Shown here piece after piece: positions 9,054-16,513 of a stretch of DNA of 51,343 nucleotides. A program made the translations under genes and the position numbers. The stretch comes from Bacillota bacterium (GTDB taxonomy: Bacteria > Bacillota > UBA5301), in contig JACDOJ010000009.1 in the NCBI GenBank assembly GCA_017656135.1, positions 1-51,343 of the forward strand, written 5' to 3'. Numbering within the stretch: the first letter of the stretch is position 1; every line of letters begins with the position of its first letter. The notes under the pieces were generated by a model, which saw only the letters and a program-made list of their open reading frames with translations, was not told the DNA's origin and did not search any database.

Positions 9054-9746
9054 ATGGCAGAAACCTTGTTAGAAGCCCGGGGTGTAACTAAGTCCTACCA
9101 GATGGGGGAGAGCGTGGTCCACGCCTTGCGAGGGATTGATTTGGCGGTGGAGGCCGGAGAGTATGTGGCCATTATGGGGCCTTCCGGTTCCGGCAAATCC
9201 ACCCTCATGCACATCTTAGGCTGTTTAGACCGGCCCACCAGCGGGGCTCTCTTCATCAAAGGGGTGGACACCAAGACCCTGAAAGATAACGCCTTGGCCG
9301 AAACCCGCAACTCGGAGATTGGTTTTGTCTTCCAGGATTTTTACCTGCTGCCCCGTTTGACGGTGCTGGAAAACGTGGAGATCCCTTTGGTTTACGCCGG
9401 TGTTCCTCGGGCTGAGAGAAGAGCCCGGGCCACTCGGGTCCTGTCTCAAGTGGGCTTACAAAACCGGCTCGGGCATAAGCCCAGCGAACTCTCGGGCGGC
9501 CAGCGCCAACGGGTGGCTATTGCCAGGGCCCTGGTGAATGAGCCTTCCATCATTTTGGCCGATGAGCCCACTGGAAATCTGGACAGCGTGACCGGCTCGG
9601 AGATCAGGGCGATTTTCTCGGAATTAAACGCCGCCGGCAACACTATCATCATGGTCACCCACGAGAGAGAAGTGGCCCTGGATGCCCAGAGGATTATCCA
9701 CCTCAAGGACGGCTTGGTGGAGAAGGTGGAGGCGGTAGCGGTATGA
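9054..9746 (+). CDS. ABC transporter ATPase, MacB/LolD type
   Basis: 230 residues. It carries Walker A GPSGSGKST (~42-50), Q-loop FVFQDFYLLPRLTV, signature LSGGQRQRVAIARALVNEP, Walker B IILADEPTGNLD and the H-switch MVTHE. The LLPRLTVLENVEIPL stretch is characteristic of the MacB/LolD/FtsE-like group that partners FtsX-type permeases. It powers the efflux complex formed with the adaptor upstream and the permease downstream. SD AGGAGG lies at 9041-9046. The stop overlaps the permease start by 4 bp (ATGA). Confidence 0.93.
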   Translation: MAETLLEARGVTKSYQMGESVVHALRGIDLAVEAGEYVAIMGPSGSGKSTLMHILGCLDRPTSGALFIKGVDTKTLKDNALAETRNSEIGFVFQDFYLLPRLTVLENVEIPLVYAGVPRAERRARATRVLSQVGLQNRLGHKPSELSGGQRQRVAIARALVNEPSIILADEPTGNLDSVTGSEIRAIFSELNAAGNTIIMVTHEREVALDAQRIIHLKDGLVEKVEAVAV

Positions 9747-10954
9747 ACTGGTTGGAAGTGTTAAAGACGGCCATACGCAGCTTGACCGGAAATAAACTGA
9801 GGACTCTCCTATCCCTCTTAGGAATCGTTATCGGCATTGCTTCGGTGATCATCATGGTTTCCATCGGGTTAGGGGCCAAACAGAAAGTGGCGGATGATAT
9901 CGCTGCTCTAGGTTCCAACCTGATTAATGTCTCCCCTGCCACCAGCCGAGGCAGGGGCGGCCGGCTAAGCCAGGACGTTGTGAACATCTTCACCGCTGAA
10001 TTGCTGGGCGATTTAGAGCAGATCCCAGGGGTGCAGCACGTCTCGCCGATGGTCACCGTGGGGTCTCTCTTAAGTTACAAAGGGATCAACTACCGGGCTT
10101 CGGCCTTCGGGGTCTCCCCAGGCTATGAACACATCACCAATTACCATCCCCGGTGGGGGCGGTTTATTACCGGCACTGACCTGAAGTTTCGTAGCGAGGT
10201 GGCGGTCCTCGGCAGCGAGGTGGCCAAAAACCTGTTTGGACCTACGGAAAACCCGGTGGGAAAACGCATCAAGGCGGTCATCAACGGCCGGCCGACAAAC
10301 TTGACGGTAGTCGGTCTAATGGAGGAGAAGGGCCAGGTTTCCTTCAGCAACTTCGACGACCGGATCTATCTCCCGTACACCACCTTGCTGGACCGGATGC
10401 TGGGCCGGGATTTCGTCAACGCCTACGTCCTTTCGGCAGCCAGCTCCGAGCGGGTTTCGGAGGTAGCCGACCGGATAGAGTTTTTTATGCTGAAACGTAT
10501 CGGTGATTCGGAGAAGTTCCGGGTCTTGACCCAGGAGTCCTTGCTCTCGACCATCACCAACACCGTTCAGATCTTTACCACCGTTTTAGGGGCCATCGCC
10601 GGAATATCTCTTCTGGTAGGTGGCATCGGCATCATGAATATCATGCTGGTCTCCGTGACCGAGCGCACCACCGAGATCGGCGTCCGTAAGGCCTTAGGAG
10701 CCAAAAACCGGGATATTCTGAGTCAGTTCTTAGCAGAGGCGATGCTGCTCAGTGCCGCCGGTGGGGTGATTGGCCTAGCTGTGGGCTGGGGCGGAGGCTA
10801 TGTTCTCTCCCGTTTTGCTGAGTGGCCTTTCGTCTTCTCTTGGGTTTCGGTCCTGGTAGCAGTGGGGTTCTCCAGTTTGGTCGGCCTGTGTTTCGGTATC
10901 TTCCCGGCCATGCGGGCAGCCAAACTTCAACCGGTAGTAGCGTTGAGGCACTAA
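9743..10954 (+). CDS. MacB-type ABC transporter permease (FtsX fold)
   Basis: 403 residues, with the classic layout of one N-terminal membrane helix after LRTLLSLLGIVIGIASVIIMVS, a large periplasmic MacB core domain, and three C-terminal helices including GISLLVGGIGIMNIMLVSVTERTTEIGVRKALGAK. Family members work by mechanotransmission, moving substrates from the periplasm through TolC rather than across the inner membrane. Substrates of the family include macrolides, toxins, peptides and lipoproteins; nothing here tells which. It is the last gene of the five-gene operon starting at 5572. Confidence 0.92.
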   Translation: MNWLEVLKTAIRSLTGNKLRTLLSLLGIVIGIASVIIMVSIGLGAKQKVADDIAALGSNLINVSPATSRGRGGRLSQDVVNIFTAELLGDLEQIPGVQHVSPMVTVGSLLSYKGINYRASAFGVSPGYEHITNYHPRWGRFITGTDLKFRSEVAVLGSEVAKNLFGPTENPVGKRIKAVINGRPTNLTVVGLMEEKGQVSFSNFDDRIYLPYTTLLDRMLGRDFVNAYVLSAASSERVSEVADRIEFFMLKRIGDSEKFRVLTQESLLSTITNTVQIFTTVLGAIAGISLLVGGIGIMNIMLVSVTERTTEIGVRKALGAKNRDILSQFLAEAMLLSAAGGVIGLAVGWGGGYVLSRFAEWPFVFSWVSVLVAVGFSSLVGLCFGIFPAMRAAKLQPVVALRH

Positions 10955-10970
10955 TACACTAATACTACTT

Positions 10971-10979
10971 TGGTATAAT
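10971..10979 (+). promoter_or_regulatory. Extended -10 promoter for the selenium operon
   Basis: TTGGTATAATT contains TG-N-TATAAT (TG at 10971-10972, TATAAT at 10974-10979), a consensus extended -10 element. No good -35 is visible at 17 bp, which extended -10 promoters tolerate. Transcription would begin near 10986, leaving a leader of about 80 bases that contains the hairpin at 11019-11055. Confidence 0.6.
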
Positions 10980-11018
10980 TTTATGGAATGCATCTCTAAA
11001 TAAAAGGAATATTGTACT

Positions 11019-11055
11019 CCTGCCAGAATTATGTTAATAGCTAAATTCTGACAGG
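11019..11055 (+). promoter_or_regulatory. Leader hairpin overlapping the yedE ribosome binding site
   Basis: CCTGCCAGAATT (11019-11030) and AATTCTGACAGG (11044-11055) are complementary over 12 bp with one mismatch, around a 13-base loop. The downstream arm covers the first bases of the SD (AGGAGG, 11053-11058). When folded it would partly hide the SD, so it could be a translational switch or a protein operator. Confidence 0.5.
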
Positions 11056-11067
11056 AGGTTGATTAGC

Positions 11068-12144
11068 TTGCCGTTAATCATCGTGACCGGTGCCGTTGTC
11101 GGCGCTCTCTCCGTGCTCTTGGTTCTTTCCGGAAACCCCGCTAATATGGGTGTCTGTGTGGCCTGCTTTCTCCGGGACATCGCCGGTTCCCTGGGTCTAC
11201 ACCGGGCCGGGGTCGTCCAATACCTGCGCCCGGAGATTGCCGGTTTCGTCCTGGGTTCTTTTGGCATCGCCTTGGCCAAAAAAGAATTCAAAGTCACCGG
11301 TGGTTCCAGCCCTGTCATCCGTTTTCTTTTAGGGATCTTCGTGATGATTGGGGCTCTCGTCTTTTTGGGCTGCCCCTTGCGGATGGTCTTGCGCCTGGCC
11401 GCCGGAGACCTCAACGCCGTCGTCGGGCTCTTGGGCTTCACTGCCGGTATCTTCATCGGTATCCAGTTCTTGAAACGCGGTTTTTCCCTTGGCCGCAGTT
11501 ATGAACAGGTCAAAGCCAACGGTTATATCCTCCCGGCGCTGGCCGTACTTATGGTAATAGCGGCTCTGGTCCGGCCGAGCTTCCTATTCTTCAGCTCCAA
11601 AGGCCCAGGGGCTGCGGCTGCTCCGGTTTTGCTGTCCTTGGCTGTCGGCTTGATCGTCGGTGCTCTGGCCCAGCGTTCCCGTTTATGTATGGTCGGAGGC
11701 ATCCGGGATGCCATTCTGGTCAAGGACTACTACTTGATCTCCGGTTTCGCCAGTATCTTTGTAGTGGCTTTCTTGGGCAACCTGCTCTTTGGCCAGTTCA
11801 ACCTAGGCTTCGCTGGCCAGCCTATTGCCCATACTGATGGACTCTGGAACTTCCTCGGCATGCTGTTGGCAGGTTGGGGTTCGGTCCTCTTAGGCGGCTG
11901 CCCCCTGCGTCAGCTGATTCTAGCCGGCGAAGGCAATCTCGACTCAGTCATCACCGTCTTTGGTTTGCTGGTTGGTGCAGCCATAGCTCACAACTTTGGC
12001 CTGGCCGCTTCTCCGGCCGGGGTTCCAGCTGCCGGAAAAGTGGCAGTTCTCATCGGCCTGGTGGTGATGGCGGCTGTTGGCACCTTGAGCAGGCCGGTTA
12101 TCGTCGGCAAACCCTCTGCACGGAGTACCGCGGTAAGCGCATAA
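11068..12144 (+). CDS. yedE: YedE-type selenium metabolism membrane transporter (YeeE/YedE family)
   Basis: 358 residues, very hydrophobic, with two homologous halves each carrying a conserved GCPLR motif (GCPLRMVLRLAAGD ~96 and GGCPLRQLILAGEG ~280). It also has Cys-containing turns MGVCVACFLRDI and RSRLCMVGGIRD. In the YeeE/YedE family these cysteines move thiosulfate or related sulfur anions. The YedE branch found beside YedF, DUF3343 and desulfurase genes is linked to selenium use, probably import of a selenium species. TTG 11068 is preferred over TTG 11059 because SD AGGAGG at 11053-11058 lies 9 bases away. First gene of a four-gene operon; selD itself is not in the window. Confidence 0.85.
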   Translation: MPLIIVTGAVVGALSVLLVLSGNPANMGVCVACFLRDIAGSLGLHRAGVVQYLRPEIAGFVLGSFGIALAKKEFKVTGGSSPVIRFLLGIFVMIGALVFLGCPLRMVLRLAAGDLNAVVGLLGFTAGIFIGIQFLKRGFSLGRSYEQVKANGYILPALAVLMVIAALVRPSFLFFSSKGPGAAAAPVLLSLAVGLIVGALAQRSRLCMVGGIRDAILVKDYYLISGFASIFVVAFLGNLLFGQFNLGFAGQPIAHTDGLWNFLGMLLAGWGSVLLGGCPLRQLILAGEGNLDSVITVFGLLVGAAIAHNFGLAASPAGVPAAGKVAVLIGLVVMAAVGTLSRPVIVGKPSARSTAVSA

Positions 12145-12168
12145 TTTATCTAGGAGGTTGGGAAATAA

Positions 12169-12381
12169 ATGGCGAAAGTAGTAGATGCCCGGGGTCTCTC
12201 TTGCCCTGAACCGATTCTCTTGACCAAAGAGGCTATGAACGAGGTGGGTTCAGGCAGCTTCGAGGTCCTGGTGGATAATCAGACGCAGTGTTTCAACGTC
12301 ATCCGGATTTGTAAGAGTAGCGGGTGGAATGCGCAAGTTACACCTGAGGGAAGCGATTTTCGGATTACTGTTTCTAAATAG
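12169..12381 (+). CDS. TusA/YedF-like sulfur (selenium) carrier protein
   Basis: 70 residues with the hallmark CPEP motif (GLSCPEPIL, Cys12), which carries a persulfide or perselenide in TusA-family proteins. The second Cys-containing stretch (NQTQCFNVIRICKSSGW) resembles the N-terminal domain of selenium-associated YedF, but the usual C-terminal DsrE-like YedF domain is absent. Between yedE and DUF3343, it is likely to shuttle Se or S from the desulfurase encoded at the end of the operon. The strong SD TAGGAGG lies at 12151-12157. Confidence 0.88.
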   Translation: MAKVVDARGLSCPEPILLTKEAMNEVGSGSFEVLVDNQTQCFNVIRICKSSGWNAQVTPEGSDFRITVSK

Positions 12382-12393
12382 GAGACTAAAACC

Positions 12394-12609
12394 GTGGTTG
12401 TGTTGACCTTTTACTCAACCTACTTTGCCCTGACTGCCGAAAAGGTAGTTCGTGCGGCCGGCCTCTCCGGGAAGTTGATTCCGGTGCCCCGGCAAATCAG
12501 CACCAGCTGCGGCACCGCTCTCCGCTTGGAGGAAGCCGAAGTGGATACCGCTCTGCAGCTTTTGCACGGAGCAGGTGTTGAAGTATCTGGTGTGCACCAT
12601 CTCCCCTGA
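12394..12609 (+). CDS. DUF3343 family protein of the selenium cluster
   Basis: 71 residues, matching the small DUF3343 (putative Se/S carrier-like) family. It has an early VLTFYSTYFALTAEKV stretch, a central VPRQISTSCGTALRL with one conserved Cys, and a hydrophobic C-terminal strand. The family's biochemical role is not known. It is recurrent beside yedE, yedF and a class V aminotransferase in Firmicutes, and the Cys in the SCG motif could accept a chalcogen (inference). GTG 12394 has GGAG at 12381-12384. Confidence 0.82.
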   Translation: MVVLTFYSTYFALTAEKVVRAAGLSGKLIPVPRQISTSCGTALRLEEAEVDTALQLLHGAGVEVSGVHHLP

Positions 12610-12625
12610 GAAGTAGGTGATTTTG

Positions 12626-13777
12626 TTGAAAGTCTATCTGGACAACAGCGCCACCTCCTGGCCAAAACCGGAAGTGGTTTACCAGGCAGTGGACCGGTTT
12701 GCCCGGGAGATAGGCGCCAATCCTGGACGGTCTTCTTATGAAAGCGCTCTGGAGTCGGGCCGGGTCCTTCTGGAGGCGAGGACGCTCTTGGCGGAGCTTT
12801 TTCACGCTCCCAATCCCAGCTCAATTGTCCTGGCCTTTAATGCCACCGATGCGTTGAACATGGCGATCAAGGGGCTCCTGGAGCCCGGCGACCATGTGGT
12901 CACGACCAGCATGGAGCATAACTCAGTGCTTCGGCCTTTGACCGGCCTGGCCAGACGGGGCATCATCGATTTCACGATTGTTCCCGCAGATAACCAGGGT
13001 CGCATCGACCCTGAGCAGGTGGCAGCCGCTATTAAAGATAACACCCGGCTAATAGCGGTGAACCACGTCTCCAATGTGGTTGGAACCATCGCGCCGGTGA
13101 AAGAGATCGGCCAGATTGCCAGGGACCGGGGAGTGACCTTCCTGGTGGATGCCGCCCAGAGTGCCGGCAATACCGTCATCGATGTCCAGGAGATGAACAT
13201 TGATATCCTGGCTTTCACCGGGCACAAGGCCCTTCTGGGTTTCCAGGGTACCGGCGGTTTATACCTGCGCCCGGGTATTGTGCTAAAGCCCTGGCGGGAG
13301 GGGGGCACCGGCAGCCTTTCCGAGCTGGATACTCAACCTGAGTTTCTCCCGGATCGGCTGGAAGCCGGTACCCACAATGCTCACGGTTGGGCCGGGGTTG
13401 TGGCCGGAATCAAGTACATCCTGGCGATTGGGGTGGAGGAGATCAATGCCCAGGAGTGGGCTTTGACCCAGAGGCTTCTTGCGGGGCTGGCCGAGATCCC
13501 GAAAATCCAGGTCTACGGTCCGGACAGTTCGGTACGCCGGGGGCCTATCGTCTCCTTTAACATCAGCGGGGCTGACGGAGGTCAGGTCGGTTACGAGCTG
13601 GCCGAACGTTACGGTATCATGACCCGCACCGGCCTGCACTGTGCTCCTCATGCCCACAAGAGTTTGGGCACTTTTCCTGAGGGAACGGTGAGGCTCAGCT
13701 TGAGCCATTTCACCACTGAGGAAGAGATTGACTACACTCTGAAATCCCTGGCAGATTTGGTGAGTATTCTGACATAG
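12626..13777 (+). CDS. Cysteine desulfurase / selenocysteine lyase (class V aminotransferase)
   Basis: 383 residues. A PLP enzyme opening with YLDNSATSWPKP; the Schiff-base lysine is in FTGHKALLG (~residue 199), the Asp pairing with the pyridine nitrogen in VDAAQSAG, and the catalytic Cys in GLHCAPHAHK (~338). It releases S from cysteine or Se from selenocysteine as an enzyme-bound persulfide or selenide; the neighbours suggest selenium delivery. TTG 12626 is chosen for the spacing from SD AGTAGGTG (12612-12619). GTG 12617 would place the start inside the SD. Last gene of the yedE operon, followed at once by a strong terminator. Confidence 0.88.
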   Translation: MKVYLDNSATSWPKPEVVYQAVDRFAREIGANPGRSSYESALESGRVLLEARTLLAELFHAPNPSSIVLAFNATDALNMAIKGLLEPGDHVVTTSMEHNSVLRPLTGLARRGIIDFTIVPADNQGRIDPEQVAAAIKDNTRLIAVNHVSNVVGTIAPVKEIGQIARDRGVTFLVDAAQSAGNTVIDVQEMNIDILAFTGHKALLGFQGTGGLYLRPGIVLKPWREGGTGSLSELDTQPEFLPDRLEAGTHNAHGWAGVVAGIKYILAIGVEEINAQEWALTQRLLAGLAEIPKIQVYGPDSSVRRGPIVSFNISGADGGQVGYELAERYGIMTRTGLHCAPHAHKSLGTFPEGTVRLSLSHFTTEEEIDYTLKSLADLVSILT

Positions 13778-13809
13778 AAAGGGAAAGAAACTGCTCTTAC
13801 CGAATTTAG

Positions 13810-13866
13810 AGTCCGACACTTTTTTCAGGAGATGATCCTGTGAAAAAGAAGGTCGGACTTTTTTTG
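13810..13866 (+). terminator. Long hairpin terminator, overlapping the start of a decayed gene
   Basis: AGTCCGAC (13810-13817) pairs with GTCGGACT (13852-13859). Inside it T6/A5 tracts and CAGGA/TCCTG pair around loop GATGA. A T-run follows at 13859-13865 and the other strand is also T-rich, so it may be bidirectional. The SD-like GGAG and GTG start of the following pseudogene lie inside the hairpin. Confidence 0.8.
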
Positions 13867-14644
13867 CTGTTCTGTTTACTGTCGCCGCCATCGCCGGCAC
13901 GGTACTGGCAGGCCAGTGGCTGACTATAGAAACCGAGCACTTTAAGATTCACTTCCCAGCTGGGTATGATGAGGTGGCCAAACGAGCTGCCCTGATCGCT
14001 GAAGAAATCTACCCTGTGGCAACTAGGGCCGTCGGATATGAACCGGCGGAGAAAACCCAGATTGTTTTCAAAGATGTCACCGATGCCGCCAATGGTTTCT
14101 CCCGGTGGTCTCTCTTCAACGGAATGAGCCTGTGGGCAAGTCATTGCAGAGGTCAGGAAGCCGGGGTAGTAGTAGGTGAGAGGCTCACTTTCTCTGGAGA
14201 AAGGACCCTGGGGCCGGTTTACCTACCTTTCGGGGATCTGGTCTACCTAGCCAGCGGAAAATGCTCTTCAGCCAGTACAGCAGCCTCTCGGCCAGGGTTA
14301 GCACCGACCGGACCGGGGACAGGCTGGTTTTCTCCGAAACATACCAGGAAAATGAAGACAAGACCACAAGTGAGCTGGTGCTCTTCGACAGAAGGACCGG
14401 TGAAAAAAGGCGTCTGACCACTGGCAGCAGAGCTGTGGATCCGGCCTTGAGCCCTGACGGCACTACCATCGCCTACGTGAAGATCAAACCCTATGCTAAG
14501 GCGGCCTCCAGCACTACACCGGTGAGGGCCCCTGGTCGGTTCTTGCGGGGCTCACTGTGAGCGGAGAAGAGGAGCTGGCCGCTGAGCTTTGAGGGCGAGG
14601 GCAAGTTCTACTTCTCGGCCAGCCTGCCGCTGTTAGGGTTCTGA
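13840..14644 (+). pseudogene. Decayed outer-membrane protein gene: MA-like N-terminus, PD40 repeats, barrel remnant
   Basis: The remains of one gene are spread over several frames. GTG 13840 gives MKKKVGLFLLFCLL, a signal-peptide start, which soon hits a stop. Shifting frame near 13880 gives GTVLAGQWLTIETEHFKIHF and a peptidase-MA-like region down to about 14250. Another frame (14261 on) has PD40/WD40-type repeats (DRTGDRLVFSETY, RRTGEKRRLTTGS, DPALSPDGTTIAYV). After about 14500 only barrel scraps remain (YTGEGPWSVLAGLTVSG) and a final strand EGKFYFSASLPLLGF ending in Phe before TGA 14642. Several frameshifts and a large internal deletion make it non-functional. The intact ancestor was probably a large surface protein with a BamA/TamA-like or similar barrel (inference). 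Confidence 0.8.
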
Positions 14645-14692
14645 GTTCTTTTTCAAATTCTTGGTGAATCTTACCGGTGAGGAGACGTTGAG

Positions 14693-15592
14693 TTGGGAAA
14701 AATCATCCTAGATATAATTGTAGCTTTCATCAACTGGCTCCCGCGAAAGGTGGCCCTTCGGTTGGGAGCTGCTTTCGGCAGTTTTCTCTACAGCATTGTT
14801 GAGTTGACCAGATTCCGAGGCGCAGTCAGAAGAAACATCCGCAATGCCTTTCCCGACCGCTTTACGGACCGGGAAGTCGCCGAGATGGCCCGGCAGCACG
14901 GCAGGGATTTGATTACTACTCTGGTGGAAGCCATTCGTTTCCGGGAGCTGCCCGAGCTTTTGGAAAAGGGCATCATCCAAGTGGAGGGGCTGGAACACCT
15001 GGAGCAGGCCCTCGCCAAAGGCAAGGGAGCCATCCTGCTCAGCGCCCACATGGGCAACTGGGAGATGCTTTTCTCAATTATGGGCCTCTTGGGGTATCCT
15101 GTTCACGCCATTGTGGTGAAGCAGTCAAATGAGCTCATCAACGATCTGTTGGTTAGGGAGAGGGAACGTTTCGGCTCCAAGATCATCTACCTTCATGAAG
15201 TAAACAGCCAGCTCATTAAAGAGATTTTAACTAACAATGGCATCCTCTTGCTCCTTGCCGATCAGCATAATTACGGGGGCAAAGTCCGGAACATTATTGA
15301 GTTTTTCGGGAAACCGGTTTCGGTCGCCGGTGGTCCGGTCGCCTACAGTCAGCGGTTCGGTGCCCCGCTGATCCCGGCCTACACGGTGCGGGAGCCGGGT
15401 GATAGGCACCGGATCATTATCGAGCCGCCTTTGAAGCTCATCGATACCGGTAACCCAGAGGAAGACTTTCTGGCTAACTGCCGCCTGTACTATCAGGTTT
15501 ACGAGCGCTGGATCAGAAAACACCCCAGTCAGTGGATGTGGTCCCACGAGCGCTGGGAGTGGCTGGATGAAAACCTGCAGCCCAGGTTTTAA
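14693..15592 (+). CDS. Lipid A biosynthesis acyltransferase (LpxL/HtrB family)
   Basis: 299 residues, the usual family length. It has a hydrophobic N-terminal anchor, the H-x4-E catalytic motif in SAHMGNWEM (~residue 119), and the downstream block LLLLADQHNYGGKVRNIIEFFG with FGAPLIPAY. These enzymes add a secondary acyl chain to the lipid A precursor on the cytoplasmic face of the inner membrane, so the gene argues for LPS and an outer membrane. TTG 14693 with SD GGTGAGGAG (14676-14684). A role as an acyltransferase for another glycolipid (PIM-type) cannot be excluded. Convergent with the minus-strand gene at 15595. Confidence 0.85.
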   Translation: MGKIILDIIVAFINWLPRKVALRLGAAFGSFLYSIVELTRFRGAVRRNIRNAFPDRFTDREVAEMARQHGRDLITTLVEAIRFRELPELLEKGIIQVEGLEHLEQALAKGKGAILLSAHMGNWEMLFSIMGLLGYPVHAIVVKQSNELINDLLVRERERFGSKIIYLHEVNSQLIKEILTNNGILLLLADQHNYGGKVRNIIEFFGKPVSVAGGPVAYSQRFGAPLIPAYTVREPGDRHRIIIEPPLKLIDTGNPEEDFLANCRLYYQVYERWIRKHPSQWMWSHERWEWLDENLQPRF

Positions 15593-15594
15593 AT

Positions 15595-16101
15595 TCAGTT
15601 AGGATCTTCCGAATCCACTTTTTCTGACTCTAGGTCTGCTGGGGTGTTGGCTGCTGCCATCTGGCTTAGGGCCAAAGCTCCGGTAGGCCCTTTTTCTACG
15701 ATTGAGTTTTTCTTGAGGAAGAGCCCGATTACCAGCGCGACAATCACCACTACGAACCAGAGAAAAAAGAGCATTCCGAATCCCACTGTGGCCCCCACAG
15801 CATGACCGGCGGCATCGTACTCGTTTTGGAGATAGGCCATTTCTTGAGAAAGGCTGGCTAAGCCGCTTAGAAAGGCAAAAAGCATGAAAATGCTCCAGAG
15901 AATAGCGAAGTTTTTGGTGATATTCCAGCCGGTTCCGCCTTCTCTGACTTCGCCCGCTTTCAGATTGCGTTTTGCAAGGTAAACAGGAAGTGCAAAGACC
16001 CCAAAGATCAGAACTGCCAGAATCCACCAGTTGGAGTTCTTCCGCTTATTCACGTCCCAAATAGTCCAGGCGGTAAGGGCGATGGTAAATAGCCACCACA
16101 T
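15595..16101 (-). CDS. Small integral membrane protein of unknown function
   Basis: 168 residues with about four hydrophobic segments: residues 1-14 (MWWLFTIALTAWTI), 25-42 (WWILAVLIFGVFALPVYL), 67-85 and 108-130. A positively charged loop containing WDVNKRKNSN resembles the start of PLDc_N-type or other small phospholipid-linked membrane domains, but the match is not convincing. The C-terminal 35 residues are acidic and probably cytoplasmic. I do not recognise the family. ATG at 16101; it runs convergently to the acyltransferase, with only 2 bases between the stops, and divergently from the riboswitch. Confidence 0.65.
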   Translation of the reverse strand: MWWLFTIALTAWTIWDVNKRKNSNWWILAVLIFGVFALPVYLAKRNLKAGEVREGGTGWNITKNFAILWSIFMLFAFLSGLASLSQEMAYLQNEYDAAGHAVGATVGFGMLFFLWFVVVIVALVIGLFLKKNSIVEKGPTGALALSQMAAANTPADLESEKVDSEDPN

Positions 16102-16224
16102 GTTTTATCAACTCCCGTCGAGCTTATACTTAAAGCATACGGCCCGCGTTTCTAAAAATCCTTGTGGATAGAAAGAGGATATTCCCAGATTTTCTGGAAT
16201 CACTTAAATAAACTAAATATCAGC

Positions 16225-16380
16225 TTTAGGTGCCCACAACGTGGGTTAAAAGGGAATCGGGTGCAAATCCCGAACGGTTCCCGCCACTGTAACGGCCATT
16301 ATTTGCTGTCAGTCACTGGAGTTAAGCTCTGGGAAGGCTGATGGTGTACCCGGCCGGAGTCAGGAAACCTGCCTAAAGCG
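16225..16380 (+). ncRNA. Cobalamin (B12) riboswitch aptamer
   Basis: Diagnostic blocks occur in order: TTTAGGTGCCCACAACG, TTAAAAGGGAATC, GGGTGCAAATCCCGAACGG, the CCCGCCACTGTAA B12 box, and the 3' closing block AGTCAGGAAACCTGCCTAAA. The aptamer binds adenosyl- or methylcobalamin and would shut off the downstream BtuB/TonB genes when B12 is plentiful. The roughly 410-base gap between 16101 and 16514 is taken up by this element, its expression platform and, presumably, a promoter upstream of 16225 that I could not place. Confidence 0.95.
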
Positions 16381-16443
16381 TGAAGAATCGCAACTTTCGG
16401 TGAAAAGGGGGCGATCAGATGACGTACTTACGGCACGTCTTTT

Positions 16444-16472
16444 AGCCCTTAGCTTTTTGCTAGGGGTTTTTT
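16444..16472 (+). terminator. Riboswitch expression-platform terminator
   Basis: CCCTTAGC (16446-16453) pairs with GCTAGGGG (16459-16466) around a TTTTT loop, followed by TTTTTT. It lies between the aptamer and the SD of the receptor gene, as expected for transcription-attenuation control. A second short inverted repeat, GACGT/ACGTC, just upstream could be part of the switch. Confidence 0.85.
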
Positions 16473-16513
16473 GTTGCTAAAGCGGCTCAAGTATTGAACA
16501 TGGAGGTACATTG

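Noticed and set aside
12420-12824. Minus-strand frame opposite the DUF3343 and desulfurase genes
   Set aside because: Low-complexity Arg/Pro-rich translation typical of an antisense shadow in GC-rich coding DNA.
13840-14644. In-frame TGA codons considered as selenocysteine, given the selenium operon next door
   Set aside because: The lesions need several frame changes as well, no SECIS-like hairpin follows the stops, and the barrel part is mostly deleted.
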